Shown: positions 15,364 through 24,584, counted from the stretch's first letter. The stretch is DNA of 64,000 nucleotides from an uncultured Collinsella sp. (GCA_958405195.1 CATYDM010000001.1:1-64000); one strand, 5' to 3'. Program-made: numbers and translations. The notes: generated by a model not told the origin, from the sequence alone.

Positions 15364-16430
15364 TATGCGTTCCCCTGTTTGGTGCCCTTCATGCGGTACA
15401 GCGAGTCCGCAAGAATGGCAGGGTTGTTGACGCCAAAGTCGCCCAGGCGCTCCGGATCCTCGCTGATGTCATCCATGAGCTCCTGCAGCGAGCCGTACTC
15501 GTCGACGATCTTCTCGGCCACGCCGTCGCGCACGACGGACACGCGCGAAAGCGTGCGCAGGCCCAGCGGTGTCATGACGGAGTCCTCGTCCAGGTCGTCA
15601 TAGCCCAGAACTGCCGCCACGTGCTGCGGGTCAGACAGGTCCTTAGGCGTCATGCGACTCAGCTCGGCGCGAATCTTCTCGGCGTTGGCCTCAGAGGAAT
15701 CGCTTGCGTAGTCGCGGATCATCAGGTCGTATTCGGTATCCATGCTGGAGCCCGCGAGCTGCTCGAGCTGCATCTGCACGAGCTTGCCCTGGTTACCCAG
15801 CTTGACGATGCAATCCTTAAGCTCGGTCTTTGCCTGCTGCATGATCTCGAAACTCGAGAAAATGCCGGTGATGTCGGCGAGCGTGACGTAGTCGTCGAGC
15901 TCAAGGGCCGTCAGGCGCAGCAAGGAGCGGTCGAGCGACTGACGGGTGGTCTGGAGCGTGGCGACGAGCTGGTTGACCGAGCTCATGATGGTGGTGACGG
16001 GCTGGATCTCGTAGCTCTTGCCGTGAACGTACACGTTAACGACGGCGCGACGAGCCGAAACCGAGATCACGATGGCATCGGTGAGCACCGACATGCGAGC
16101 GGCAGTACGGTGACGCATGCCCGTCTCACTCGTGGCGAGCGAGGGATCGGGATTGAGGTGGAAGTTGGCGCGCAGGATCTGGGTGAGGTCGCCATCGATA
16201 ACGATGGCGCCGTCCATCTTGGAGAGCTCGAACAGGCGGTTCGAGGTAAACGAAATGTTGAGCGGGAAGCCGTCGTTACCGGCGGCGAGCACGTTTTCGG
16301 TGTCGCCGACGCAGATAAGGGCGCCCAGGTGACCGGCAATGATCATGTCGAGAGCGGTGCGGATCGGCTGGCCAGGTGCCGTCAGGCGAATGGCCTGTTC
16401 CATACGCTTTTGCAGCTCGTTCTTATCCAA
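15363..16430 (-). CDS. disA: DNA integrity scanning diadenylate cyclase
   Basis: DisA makes c-di-AMP from two ATP and is inhibited by branched DNA. The 355-residue protein has the DAC domain with the DGA motif (Asp73-Ala75) and RHRTA (106-110), a helical spine, and a C-terminal helix-hairpin-helix DNA-binding domain (around LRTLSRVSVV and AEKIVDEYG). Length and domain order are standard. It is the first gene of the run down to yacP; its Bacillus partner radA is not next to it here. Confidence 0.96.
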   Translation of the reverse strand: MDKNELQKRMEQAIRLTAPGQPIRTALDMIIAGHLGALICVGDTENVLAAGNDGFPLNISFTSNRLFELSKMDGAIVIDGDLTQILRANFHLNPDPSLATSETGMRHRTAARMSVLTDAIVISVSARRAVVNVYVHGKSYEIQPVTTIMSSVNQLVATLQTTRQSLDRSLLRLTALELDDYVTLADITGIFSSFEIMQQAKTELKDCIVKLGNQGKLVQMQLEQLAGSSMDTEYDLMIRDYASDSSEANAEKIRAELSRMTPKDLSDPQHVAAVLGYDDLDEDSVMTPLGLRTLSRVSVVRDGVAEKIVDEYGSLQELMDDISEDPERLGDFGVNNPAILADSLYRMKGTKQGNA

Positions 16431-16588
16431 AGCATCGCTCCCATCGTATACGCTCCATAAACGCTAAATAGTTTCTCACGGTTTGTCCCCGCAGCAGCCA
16501 CGAAATCCGATGCTTACAGAATGAGCGAACACCGCTGAGAGCCCCAATCCAAATGAGCTGCTTATGTGGTAGCATCGGGATTCGCATA

Positions 16589-16688
16589 AATGAGGGAGTA
16601 GTCGCGTGATCGGGTTCGCCTCCGGTGGCGCGGCAAGTCAACACACTGGCCGAAACGGTCTGGCTTGCCTTAATGAACGAGACTCGTG
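16589..16688 (+). ncRNA. yybP-ykoY manganese riboswitch
   Basis: The mntP leader holds the hallmarks of this class in order: GGGAGTAG (16593-16600), GTCAACAC (16637-16644), TGGC and the closing TGAACGAGACT (16674-16684). P1 can form between ATGAG near 16590 and CTCGT near 16683. The class binds Mn2+, which fits the downstream Mn exporter. Confidence 0.88.
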
Positions 16689-16724
16689 GTTGTGCGCGCA
16701 ACGCGTACGCCACGGGTCTTTTTT
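16681..16724 (+). terminator. Riboswitch-controlled terminator of mntP
   Basis: Arms 16681-16689 and 16710-16718 pair (one G-U) and are followed by six T. The left arm overlaps the 3' side of riboswitch P1, so ligand-stabilised P1 and the terminator exclude each other. This predicts that Mn2+ turns mntP on. Confidence 0.8.
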
Positions 16725-16779
16725 GTTGCTCCCCCGCCAGAAGTACACGCGGGTTCGCCCGCAAGGAGGGAGCCGAACT

Positions 16780-17358
16780 ATGGGATTCGCAGAGCTTGCG
16801 CTGCTCGCCATCGGCCTTTCGATGGACGCCTTTGCCGTATCCATCTGCAAGGGCCTTGGCATGAAGAAGATCAACCTTAAGGTCGCCATGGTGCTCGGCC
16901 TGTTCTTTGGCGGCTTTCAGGCCGGCATGCCCGTAATCGGATGGGCGCTTGGCAGCCAGTTTATGGGCATCATCGGACCCATCGACCATTGGATCGCCTT
17001 CACCCTGCTCGCCTTTATCGGCGGCAAAATGCTGTGGGAGGCCTTTACCGAGGACGAGAACGAAGGCGACGGCAAGGATGCCGAAAAGATTGACCTGGGC
17101 GAGTACCTGATCCTTGCCATCGCCACCTCAATCGACGCCCTGGCCGTGGGCATCTCGTTCGCCGCGCTTTCGGTCGACATCGTTCCCGCTGTGTCGCTCA
17201 TTGGCATCACGACCTTTGTCTTCTCCATCGCTGGCGTGGCGATCGGCCACACCTTTGGCGCGCGCTACGAAAAACCCGCCACCATCGTGGGTGGCGTCGT
17301 GCTCGTCCTCATCGGGCTTAAGATCTTGCTTGAGCATCTGGGGATCCTCGCGATATAA
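16780..17358 (+). CDS. mntP: Manganese efflux pump MntP
   Basis: A 192-residue inner-membrane exporter of Mn2+ with six predicted helices in two repeats, each carrying the family's aspartate motif: LSMDAFAVS near the N terminus and TSIDALAVG in the second half. AAGGAGGG precedes the ATG at 16780; the longer upstream frame runs through the riboswitch and is not coding. Regulation by the riboswitch and terminator just upstream is strongly implied. Confidence 0.95.
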   Translation: MGFAELALLAIGLSMDAFAVSICKGLGMKKINLKVAMVLGLFFGGFQAGMPVIGWALGSQFMGIIGPIDHWIAFTLLAFIGGKMLWEAFTEDENEGDGKDAEKIDLGEYLILAIATSIDALAVGISFAALSVDIVPAVSLIGITTFVFSIAGVAIGHTFGARYEKPATIVGGVVLVLIGLKILLEHLGILAI

Positions 17359-17398
17359 AAAACGCCTCTCATAAGCCAACGTCAATGCAGGAGTCTCA

Positions 17399-17468
17399 TG
17401 CAGAGTTTTGCATAATGCCTATTCGTGCAGACTTTTGCATGTCATACTGATATGCAAAAGTCTGCACG
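17399..17468 (+). promoter_or_regulatory. Operator region of the hipB-hipA locus
   Basis: A perfect 17-bp inverted repeat (17424-17440 and 17452-17468, 11-base spacer) has half-site TGCAGACTTTTGCAT. A third copy with one mismatch lies at 17399-17413. The last half-site ends just before the ribosome site of hipB. HipB-type repressors bind such repeats cooperatively; the sequence differs from the E. coli HipB site. Confidence 0.7.
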
Positions 17469-17481
17469 TTAGGAGATAGCC

Positions 17482-17952
17482 GTGGATACCCTTCCCATCA
17501 CCACACCGCGCCAAGCTGGCATCTACGTGCGCCAGGCACGCGAGACTCAGGGTCTCACCCGTGCCGCCCTCGCCAAAAAGGCCGGTGTTTCGGAGCGCCT
17601 GCTCGCATCGCTCGAGCTAGGAGACGCCACCGGCATTCGACTCGACAAGTTGCTGGCGATTTTCGACGCTCTTGGACTGGCACTCGCAGCACAAGGGGAT
17701 ATCGGCGAAGCGAAAAACGAGCGACCAGTCGACGCCCCGCATGCCAATCCGCTGCCTCGCAGCATCCCCAGGCGCCATCACACTCAACGTCCTCATCATC
17801 GCAACCGTCGTAGTACCGCCATTCCGGCTCTTCCAGATGTCCCCTTTACATCCGCACTCTACGACGAGGTCTTCGCCGATTTCGCCATGTCCAATCTCGG
17901 AGTCTCGATTGCCGCAAACGCATCTAGCAAAACCAAGCCCGAAGGGAAATAG
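17482..17952 (+). CDS. HipB-like Xre-family antitoxin/repressor
   Basis: A 156-residue protein with an Xre helix-turn-helix at about residues 10-65 (YVRQARETQGLTRAALAKKA, GVSERLLASLELG). This resembles HipB, which represses its operon and neutralises HipA. The 80-residue C-terminal part is Pro/His/Arg-rich and makes it longer than E. coli HipB (about 88). It starts with GTG behind AGGAG (6 bases). The HipA-like genes follow after 3 bases. Confidence 0.8.
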   Translation: MDTLPITTPRQAGIYVRQARETQGLTRAALAKKAGVSERLLASLELGDATGIRLDKLLAIFDALGLALAAQGDIGEAKNERPVDAPHANPLPRSIPRRHHTQRPHHRNRRSTAIPALPDVPFTSALYDEVFADFAMSNLGVSIAANASSKTKPEGK

Positions 17953-17955
17953 CCA

Positions 17956-18120
17956 ATGGCCAGAACATCACTTCGGACCATTATTTGCGGCGTGCCTGCT
18001 GGAACGCTCACGCAAGATGAGAACGGTCTTATCAGCTTTACCTACGATCATGACTATGACGGGCCAGCCCTATCGACCAACATACCCGTATCGAATCGCG
18101 CATACGGACAACAGGCATGA
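17956..18120 (+). CDS. N-terminal fragment of a HipA-like toxin (HipS-like)
   Basis: A 54-residue frame, MARTSLRTIICGVPAGTLTQ then an FTYDHDY...LSTNIPVSNRAYG stretch. It matches the start of HipA N-subdomain 1 (compare E. coli HipA FKYAPEW and LSLSLPL). Its TGA overlaps the ATG of the kinase frame as ATGA. HipBST systems encode this subdomain as a separate antitoxin, HipS, but HipS is about 100 residues and the split there falls after the subdomain; here it falls inside it. A one-base loss in an intact hipA would give the same picture. Confidence 0.6.
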   Translation: MARTSLRTIICGVPAGTLTQDENGLISFTYDHDYDGPALSTNIPVSNRAYGQQA

Positions 18121-19259
18121 ATCCGTACCTGTTTGGCCTTCTACCCGACAGCGAGGACCAACGAAAAGCGATTGCCGCGGAATTCGACGTTAGGCCCAAC
18201 AATCCCATCGCACTACTCAGCCGTATCGGACTCGACTGTCCGGGCGGCGTGCAATTTTGTGCCGAAGAAGATATCGACGCCGTCCTGCATCGCTCCGGCG
18301 AATACCGCCCCATAGACGACCACGAAATTGCTCTCCGCCTCAAGTCGATCAGAGATGACCGCAATGCATCGTGGATGGGCCTAGATGAAAGTTGGTCACT
18401 TGGAGGCAATCAGGGCAAGTTCGCTCTCGCACTCATGGACGGTCGCTGGTGCGAATGCATGGGGTCCTCGCCCACGACGCATATTTTCAAAAATGGCGTT
18501 ATCGGTTTTAAACTCGAGGCTCTCAATGAGTTTGTCTGCATGAAAAGCGCCCAGCGCGCCGGCATCGCAACGGCAAACGTCGAATATCGTATGTTTGAGG
18601 ACGAACCTGCCCTCATTGTTGAGCGCTATGACCGCGTGAAAGTCAAAGACGGAACGATCAGGCGCCTACACCAAGAAGACCTCTGTCAGGCCCTTGGAGT
18701 GATGCCCGCTCAAAAGTACACGGCAGACGGCGGCCCGAGCGCACGCGATATACAGGAACTCCTCGTCAATACGAGCCACTATCAACTTAACCTGTATCTG
18801 TTTACGCAGATACTTTTCTTTAACGCCATCATCGGCGCACCGGACGCGCATGCGAAAAACTATTCCCTGCTCCTTGGAAACGGCGGCACAGCCATGATGG
18901 CCCGGATGTACGATGTCGCGTCGGGACTGGCATACGAACGCATGCGGCGAAAAGCGCGCCTTGCCATGAGCGTTGGCGGCGAAAATCGTGTGGGGCGCAT
19001 CGGTCCAGGCGCTATCCGCCGATACCACGGTATGGGCGACCCCGCGCTGGAGGCGACGCTCACCGATGCCGGGCTATCCGAGAAGTTTTGCTTTGCGACC
19101 ATGATGGACCTCGCCTACGAGGTACCCATTTGCATGGAAGAGGTCATGGACGAATACGCCGACCTGCCCGGCATGGCGGACCTGCGCGAGCATATGCTCG
19201 GCCCCGTCCGCGAAAACTGCCAGCGCACCCTCGACCTCATCAAGGCGGATATGGGCTAG
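18117..19259 (+). CDS. HipA-like serine/threonine kinase toxin (HipT-like)
   Basis: A 380-residue frame that starts where the 54-residue frame stops (ATGA). It opens with NPYLFGLLPDSEDQR, which is internal in normal HipA proteins. It has the glycine-rich loop LGGNQGKFAL (near residue 96), the catalytic motif DAHAKN (Asp243, Asn248) and MYDVAS (Asp266). HipA kinases phosphorylate aminoacyl-tRNA synthetases and halt translation. All kinase residues are present, so activity is plausible if the protein is made, by coupled re-initiation, -1 frameshifting or after repair of an indel. Confidence 0.75.
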   Translation: MNPYLFGLLPDSEDQRKAIAAEFDVRPNNPIALLSRIGLDCPGGVQFCAEEDIDAVLHRSGEYRPIDDHEIALRLKSIRDDRNASWMGLDESWSLGGNQGKFALALMDGRWCECMGSSPTTHIFKNGVIGFKLEALNEFVCMKSAQRAGIATANVEYRMFEDEPALIVERYDRVKVKDGTIRRLHQEDLCQALGVMPAQKYTADGGPSARDIQELLVNTSHYQLNLYLFTQILFFNAIIGAPDAHAKNYSLLLGNGGTAMMARMYDVASGLAYERMRRKARLAMSVGGENRVGRIGPGAIRRYHGMGDPALEATLTDAGLSEKFCFATMMDLAYEVPICMEEVMDEYADLPGMADLREHMLGPVRENCQRTLDLIKADMG

Positions 19260-19350
19260 ACGCCAATCAATTTCCCATTTCTTAAAAGCAGAGAAGGAGG
19301 CACCCGTCGCAAAAGCTCGGATGCCCCCTCTCGTAATGTCATTTGCAATC

Positions 19351-19381
19351 CGCTAGCACGTGACTCGGACTGCTGCTAGCG
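19351..19381 (-). other. Stem-loop after pepD
   Basis: 8-bp arms (19351-19358 and 19374-19381) lie 7 bases after the pepD stop. There is no T-run, so it is at best a weak terminator or an mRNA-end stabiliser. Confidence 0.4.
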
Positions 19382-19387
19382 CAACCT

Positions 19388-20845
19388 TTACGCAGCGAGG
19401 CGCTTGAGGACGTCGATGAGCAGCTCGTAGAAGCGCTCGGCAGAAGCGAGCTCCATGCTCTCGTCCGGGGTGTGGACGTCGGAGAGCGTCGGGCCCACGG
19501 CGATGGCGTCCAGGCCGTGTAGGGCCTCGGCAAACAGGCCGCACTCAAGGCCGGCGTGAATGGACTCGATGCGCAGCTCGGAGCCAAAGAGCTCACGATA
19601 GCTCTCGACAAAGACGTCGCGGACCGGCGAATGCTCGGCATAGCTCCAGCCGGGATACTCGAACTCAAACTTGGCGTCGAAGCCCAGAACATCGGCCAGC
19701 GTCTGCAGGCGGTCCTTGAACTCGTTCTGCAGCGAGGTGATCGAGGAGCGCGGGGACAGCATGATCTTGACCTCGTCGTCAGAAGTGGCAACCACACCGA
19801 TGTTGGAGGAAACCTCGACGGAGCCGTCGGTGGCGACGTTGCGGCGAATCACGCCGTTAGGGGCAAGACGCAGGGCGCGGATGAGGGCAAGTGCGGACTT
19901 CTGGTCCATGGCCTCGGCCTCGGCGTCGTCGGCAATCTCGACGGTGCAGGTAAAGCCGGGGTCGAAGACCTCGAGCTCGGCAGTGACGTCGGCGATGATG
20001 CCCTTTGCGATCTGCGCCGCGGCCTCGGCGGCAGCGTGGTCGGCATAGACCAGAACAGCCTTGCACTCACGGTTGATGGCATTGTCCTTAGTGCCGCCGT
20101 TAAAGCTGACGATGGCGGGCTCGCCGGCAACCATCAGGCGGTCGATGATGCGGGCCATGATGAGGTTGCCGTTGCCGCGCTCCAGGTTGATGTCGGAGCC
20201 GGAGTGACCGCCCAGCAGGCCGGAGATGTCGAGCGTGAGGGTGCTACCGGTCTTGTGCTCGCGCGCGATCGGGCAGGTGTAGGTAACGACGACGCCGCCG
20301 GCGCAGCTGACGGTGGCAACGCCCTCTTCCTCGGAGTCAAGGTTAATCATGGTGCGGGCGCTAATCTGGGACTTGTCGAGCGTCTCGGCGCCGACCAGGC
20401 CAGTCTCCTCGTCAGTGGTGAATACGCACTCGAGGGCGGGGTGAACGATCGAATCGTCGTTGAGGACAGTGAGCATAAGCGCGACGGCAATACCGTTGTC
20501 GGCGCCCAGAGTGGTACCGTTAGCGGTGAGGACGCCGTCCTTGACGACCAGGTCGATACCATCAGTCGTAAAGTCGTGCTCAACGGAGCCCAGCTTGTCG
20601 CACACCATGTCGATGTGGCCCTGCAGCATCACGGTCGGGGCATTCTCGGCGCCGGCAGATGCGGGCTTGCGAATGATGACGTTGTAGACCTCGTCCTGAT
20701 ACACATCGAGACCGCGCTCCTTGGCAAACGCGACCAGGAAATCGCTGATGCCCTTCTCGTTGCCAGACCCACGGGGGATCGCGCTGACCTCCTCAAAGAA
20801 ATGGAACAGCTGGGCGGGCTCGTAGCCGGTAATCTTGTAGTCCAT
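19388..20845 (-). CDS. pepD: Aminoacyl-histidine dipeptidase (Xaa-His dipeptidase), M20C
   Basis: A 485-residue metallopeptidase that hydrolyses Xaa-His dipeptides such as carnosine in the cytoplasm. M20 motifs are visible: LQGHIDMVCDK and GADNGIAVALML for metal binding, TTDEETGLVGAE with the catalytic glutamates, and GLLGGHSGSDI. Length matches PepD. AAGGAGG 4 bases before the ATG at 20845 fixes the start; the frame is open to 20950. Confidence 0.93.
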   Translation of the reverse strand: MDYKITGYEPAQLFHFFEEVSAIPRGSGNEKGISDFLVAFAKERGLDVYQDEVYNVIIRKPASAGAENAPTVMLQGHIDMVCDKLGSVEHDFTTDGIDLVVKDGVLTANGTTLGADNGIAVALMLTVLNDDSIVHPALECVFTTDEETGLVGAETLDKSQISARTMINLDSEEEGVATVSCAGGVVVTYTCPIAREHKTGSTLTLDISGLLGGHSGSDINLERGNGNLIMARIIDRLMVAGEPAIVSFNGGTKDNAINRECKAVLVYADHAAAEAAAQIAKGIIADVTAELEVFDPGFTCTVEIADDAEAEAMDQKSALALIRALRLAPNGVIRRNVATDGSVEVSSNIGVVATSDDEVKIMLSPRSSITSLQNEFKDRLQTLADVLGFDAKFEFEYPGWSYAEHSPVRDVFVESYRELFGSELRIESIHAGLECGLFAEALHGLDAIAVGPTLSDVHTPDESMELASAERFYELLIDVLKRLAA

Positions 20846-21002
20846 GGTGCCTCCTTGGCGCAACTGGTTAGACAGTAAGACATGCGACTTGTATATTCCC
20901 AGACTTTGCGTGCATAAACCAGTCGAAAACGCCGAGCGCCCTCGCATCATCGGCTAACGGTGGACCGTATAGCGCAACGGTCACAACTTCCGCAGCTCTA
21001 CA

Positions 21003-21034
21003 AATCGAGGCGCCCTTTCCGGAGCGCCTCGATT
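21003..21034 (-). terminator. Terminator of clpC
   Basis: Perfect 11-bp arms (21003-21013 and 21024-21034) with a 10-base loop, 26 bases after the clpC stop. A short T-run follows on the minus strand. Confidence 0.75.
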
Positions 21035-21059
21035 GCGCGTATCAAATTGTCGCCACGCC

Positions 21060-23702
21060 CTACAGCGCGCCGGAACCGGCTTGCATCATGCCGCCGGGGC
21101 CCGAGGTCACGCCGCCGCTCACGGGCGAGGCGTTGCCGGTGTGCGGTGCCGCCGGGACGGTATCGCCACCGAGTGTGCCCGCCGGACGCGGTGCCGGGAT
21201 CTCGCCCGTGCCGTGGCTAAAGACAAACTTGCCATCGGCCACGTCGCACAGGACGGTATCGCCCTCGCCCCACTCGCCGGCCAGAAGCTCCTCGGACAGC
21301 GGGTCCTCGATGAGCTTTTGAATGGCGCGGCGCAGCGGACGCGCACCGTTGGTGAGATCGGTGCCCTCGGCCACGATCTTGTCATAGGCCGCATCGGTGA
21401 GCTTGATGTTCATGCCGTTGGCAATCAGGCGCTGACGCAGGTCGTCCACCAGCAGGTGCGCGATCTTGGTCAGGTTCTCGCCCGAGAGCTTCTGGAACAC
21501 CACAATGTCGTCGATACGGTTGAGCAGCTCGGGGCGGAACAGGCGCTTGAGCTCGCCCATCGCACGGCCCTTGATCTCACTCGAGGTGAGGCCCTGCTCG
21601 CCGGTGGTGCCAAAGCCAACGCTCGCATCCTGCGCGATCTCGCGGGCGCCCACGTTGGACGTCATGATGATCACGGTATTGCGGAAGTCGACCGTCTTGC
21701 CCTGGCTATCAGTCAGGCGACCCTCCTCCAGCACCTGCAACAAAATGTTGAAGATGTCGGGGTGCGCCTTCTCGATCTCGTCGAACAGCACGACCGAGTA
21801 CGGGTGACGACGAACGGCCTTGGTAAGCTGACCGCCCTCGTCGTGGCCCACGTAACCCGGAGGGCTACCGATAAGCTTGGAGACCTCGAACTCGCTGCCG
21901 AACTCCGACATGTCGAAGCTGATGAGCGCGTCCTTACTGCCAAAGAGGTACTCGGCGAGCGTCTTGGCGAGCTCGGTCTTGCCTGTGCCGGTGGGACCAA
22001 GGAAGATAAAGCTACCACCGGGACGACGCGGGTCCTTGAGCGGCGAGCGGCTGCGGCGCACGGCCTTGGCGACGGCCTCGACGGCCTCGTCCTGGCCGAT
22101 AATGCGGGTCTTGAGCACGCTTTCGGTCTGCAGCAGGCGACGGCTCTCGCTCTCGGTGAGCGAGGAAACCGGCACGCCAGAGGTCACGGACACGATGTCG
22201 GCAATCTGACTCACGTCGATGGTGAGCGGGCTGGCGTCGAGCTCGGCGGTCCAGGCGGCCTTGGCCTCGGCGAGCTCAATCTCGGCGGCCTTCTGCTGCT
22301 CGGTGATCTCGGCGGCCTTGTTCATGTCGTCGCTCTCGGTGGCCTCCTGCGCGGCGGCCTTGAGCTCCTCTATGCGATGCTCGGCCTCGCGCACCGGCTC
22401 GGGCGCACGATTCGCGGCGATGCGAGCGCGGGCACCGGCCTCGTCGATGAGGTCGATGGCCTTATCGGGCAGGAAGCGATCCTGGATGTAGCGGTTGGAA
22501 AGGTTCGCGGCAGCCTCGATAGCGCCCTGCGTGTAGCGCACATGGTGGTGCTCCTCGTAGCGCGGCTTAAGCGCGGTCAGGATCTTGACGGTGTCCTCGA
22601 CGCTCGGCTCCTCGACATCGATAGTCTGGAAGCGACGCTCGAAGGCTGGGTCTTTGGTGAGGTACTTGCGGAATTCCTCGGCCGTGGTGGCGCCAATAAT
22701 CTGGAAGGCACCGCGTGCAAGCACGGGCTTGAGCATGGAGCTCGCGTCGATGGAGCCCTCGGCAGAACCGGCACCGATGATGGTGTGCATCTCGTCAATA
22801 AACAGGATGACGTCGTCAGCCTCGGTGGCCTCCTGGATCACGTTCTTGAGGCGCTCCTCAAACTCACCGCGATACTTGGCGCCCGCAACGAGGCCCGGCA
22901 GGTCGAGCGTCCAGATGTTCTGGTTCATGAGGTTCTCGGGCACGTTGCCGGCAGCGATCTGCTGCGCCAGGCCCTCGACGATGGCCGTTTTGCCCACGCC
23001 GGGATCGCCCAGGATAAGCGGGTTGTTCTTGGTGCGGCGCGAAAGGATCTCCATCATGCGCTGGACTTCCTTTTCGCGGCCAATCACGGGATCGAGCTCG
23101 CCGTCGCGCGCCTTTTGAGTGAGGTTGGTGGCGAACTGCTTGAGCGTGTCGGTGCCGCTCCCCTTTTGCTGAGAGGCATCCGAGCCGCTAAAGAACGGCA
23201 GGCCCGCACCGGGACGACCAGCACCGGCGCCGGCGAGCGGACGCTTCTTGTCCTGGTCCTTGGCGGTGAGTTTCTCGATAGCCTTTTTGATGGAGGCGGA
23301 CGACACACCCAGGCGCATGAGGATGTCCATGGCCATGCCGTTGCCCTCTTCGACGATACCGATGAGCAGGTGCTCGGTCGACACGTAGGTCTGGTTGTTC
23401 TCGCGCGCCACGCGGAATGAACGCTCCATCACGCTAATGACGAGCGGCGTAAAGGCGAGCTTGGCCGCCTCGGTCTCCTCACTGGGCTCGGGAACCGTGG
23501 TCTGGACCTCTTTGAGGGTGTCCATGATGTCGTCGTAGGAGATATCGAGCGAGCGCAGCGCCTCGGCGGCAATGCCCTCGTCCTCCTTGGCAAGCGCGAG
23601 CAGCAGATGCTCGGTGCCCACCTTATTTGAATGAAGATCGAGCGCCTCTTGCTTGGCCATGGACATGACCTTACGCGCGCGATCGGTAAATCTATCTAAC
23701 AT
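21060..23702 (-). CDS. clpC: ATP-dependent Clp protease ATP-binding subunit ClpC
   Basis: An 880-residue Hsp100 unfoldase that feeds substrates to ClpP. It has two N-terminal Clp repeats (1-150), AAA domain 1 with GDPGVGKTA, a UVR/coiled middle segment (about 400-470), AAA domain 2 with GPTGTGKTE, and a C-terminal D2-small domain. The last 50 residues form a Pro/Gly-rich tail. AAGGA lies 7 bases before the ATG at 23702. The ctsR-mcsAB genes that precede clpC in Bacillus are absent; a TetR gene is upstream instead. Confidence 0.96.
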   Translation of the reverse strand: MLDRFTDRARKVMSMAKQEALDLHSNKVGTEHLLLALAKEDEGIAAEALRSLDISYDDIMDTLKEVQTTVPEPSEETEAAKLAFTPLVISVMERSFRVARENNQTYVSTEHLLIGIVEEGNGMAMDILMRLGVSSASIKKAIEKLTAKDQDKKRPLAGAGAGRPGAGLPFFSGSDASQQKGSGTDTLKQFATNLTQKARDGELDPVIGREKEVQRMMEILSRRTKNNPLILGDPGVGKTAIVEGLAQQIAAGNVPENLMNQNIWTLDLPGLVAGAKYRGEFEERLKNVIQEATEADDVILFIDEMHTIIGAGSAEGSIDASSMLKPVLARGAFQIIGATTAEEFRKYLTKDPAFERRFQTIDVEEPSVEDTVKILTALKPRYEEHHHVRYTQGAIEAAANLSNRYIQDRFLPDKAIDLIDEAGARARIAANRAPEPVREAEHRIEELKAAAQEATESDDMNKAAEITEQQKAAEIELAEAKAAWTAELDASPLTIDVSQIADIVSVTSGVPVSSLTESESRRLLQTESVLKTRIIGQDEAVEAVAKAVRRSRSPLKDPRRPGGSFIFLGPTGTGKTELAKTLAEYLFGSKDALISFDMSEFGSEFEVSKLIGSPPGYVGHDEGGQLTKAVRRHPYSVVLFDEIEKAHPDIFNILLQVLEEGRLTDSQGKTVDFRNTVIIMTSNVGAREIAQDASVGFGTTGEQGLTSSEIKGRAMGELKRLFRPELLNRIDDIVVFQKLSGENLTKIAHLLVDDLRQRLIANGMNIKLTDAAYDKIVAEGTDLTNGARPLRRAIQKLIEDPLSEELLAGEWGEGDTVLCDVADGKFVFSHGTGEIPAPRPAGTLGGDTVPAAPHTGNASPVSGGVTSGPGGMMQAGSGAL

Positions 23703-23894
23703 GCTCGTTTCCTTACATGAGTTCATCGAAATCAAAACGCCCGCCCGTCGGCGGCGCTTTTGTCTCTTTACCCACAGGTTGTCTATGTTAACAGCTGGAG
23801 GAATATCTATAAACCCGGCTCACATGAATGCAGGTTATGACCGCATCGCGGGACTCACCGCGCGATGCGCGACGGGCGCCCCGCAAGAGAAACC

Positions 23895-24584
23895 CTAGAC
23901 GTCTTTCACCACGTCGGGACTCGTCGCACGCGATGCGCGATAGGCATCGGCCTCCTTGGAGACGCGTTCGAGCAGCTCGGATGTATCGACGCCCTCGACT
24001 TGCGCGACCGTTTCAACCGTCTGCATGGCGACCGCCCTCAGGTACGCGCACGCGCTGTCCCCCAGCTGCTCGAGGTCTATCTCCTCGCCGCCCTCCCGGG
24101 CAAAGCCGACCGCCATCACAAAGCCCATGATGCCCGAGACCAGAAAGCCCACCGCAAAGCTCGAATCTGCCTTGAGCTCTTCTCCGTCGGGGTGGACGAT
24201 CTCTCTCACGCGGTCGATGATGATCGTATGGATGCCCTGCTCGACCTGCTCGGCGGCACCCGCCCTCATGGTGATGACGATGCGCCGCAGCAGGCAGCGG
24301 ACGTCGCGCCGGTCGAACGCCGAAAGGTCGCCCTCGCTCGAAAAATGCCAGAGGGCATCGGTGATGAGCTCGTTATCCTGCAGCAGCTGGGCTATGGCGA
24401 TGGCGACGAGTTCATCGAAATCGTGAAAATAGTAGTAAAACGTTCCGCGATTGCACTGGGCGGCGCGGGTCACCTCGCCAACCGACAGCTCGAAGATGCT
24501 GTTGTTCTCGATGAGCTCCCAAAACGCCTCGATGATACGGGTGCGTGCATCGGGCGCATCGGCGTCCTTACGCGGTCTCGCCAT
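23895..24584 (-). CDS. TetR-family transcriptional regulator
   Basis: A 229-residue regulator with an N-terminal TetR helix-turn-helix (FELSVGEVTRAAQCNRGTFY, followed by YYFHDFDEL; about residues 20-65) and a helical ligand/dimer domain. It overlaps the end of the 1479-residue activase gene by 17 bases on the same strand, so the two form an operon. The 21-bp palindrome upstream of that operon is its likely operator. A GTG at 24593 is an alternative start. Confidence 0.88.
   Translation of the reverse strand: MARPRKDADAPDARTRIIEAFWELIENNSIFELSVGEVTRAAQCNRGTFYYYFHDFDELVAIAIAQLLQDNELITDALWHFSSEGDLSAFDRRDVRCLLRRIVITMRAGAAEQVEQGIHTIIIDRVREIVHPDGEELKADSSFAVGFLVSGIMGFVMAVGFAREGGEEIDLEQLGDSACAYLRAVAMQTVETVAQVEGVDTSELLERVSKEADAYRASRATSPDVVKDV

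Noticed and set aside
17399..17468. Canonical E. coli HipB operators (TATCC-N8-GGATA)
   Set aside because: The sequence is absent; the site here has a different half-site, so only the function by position is proposed.
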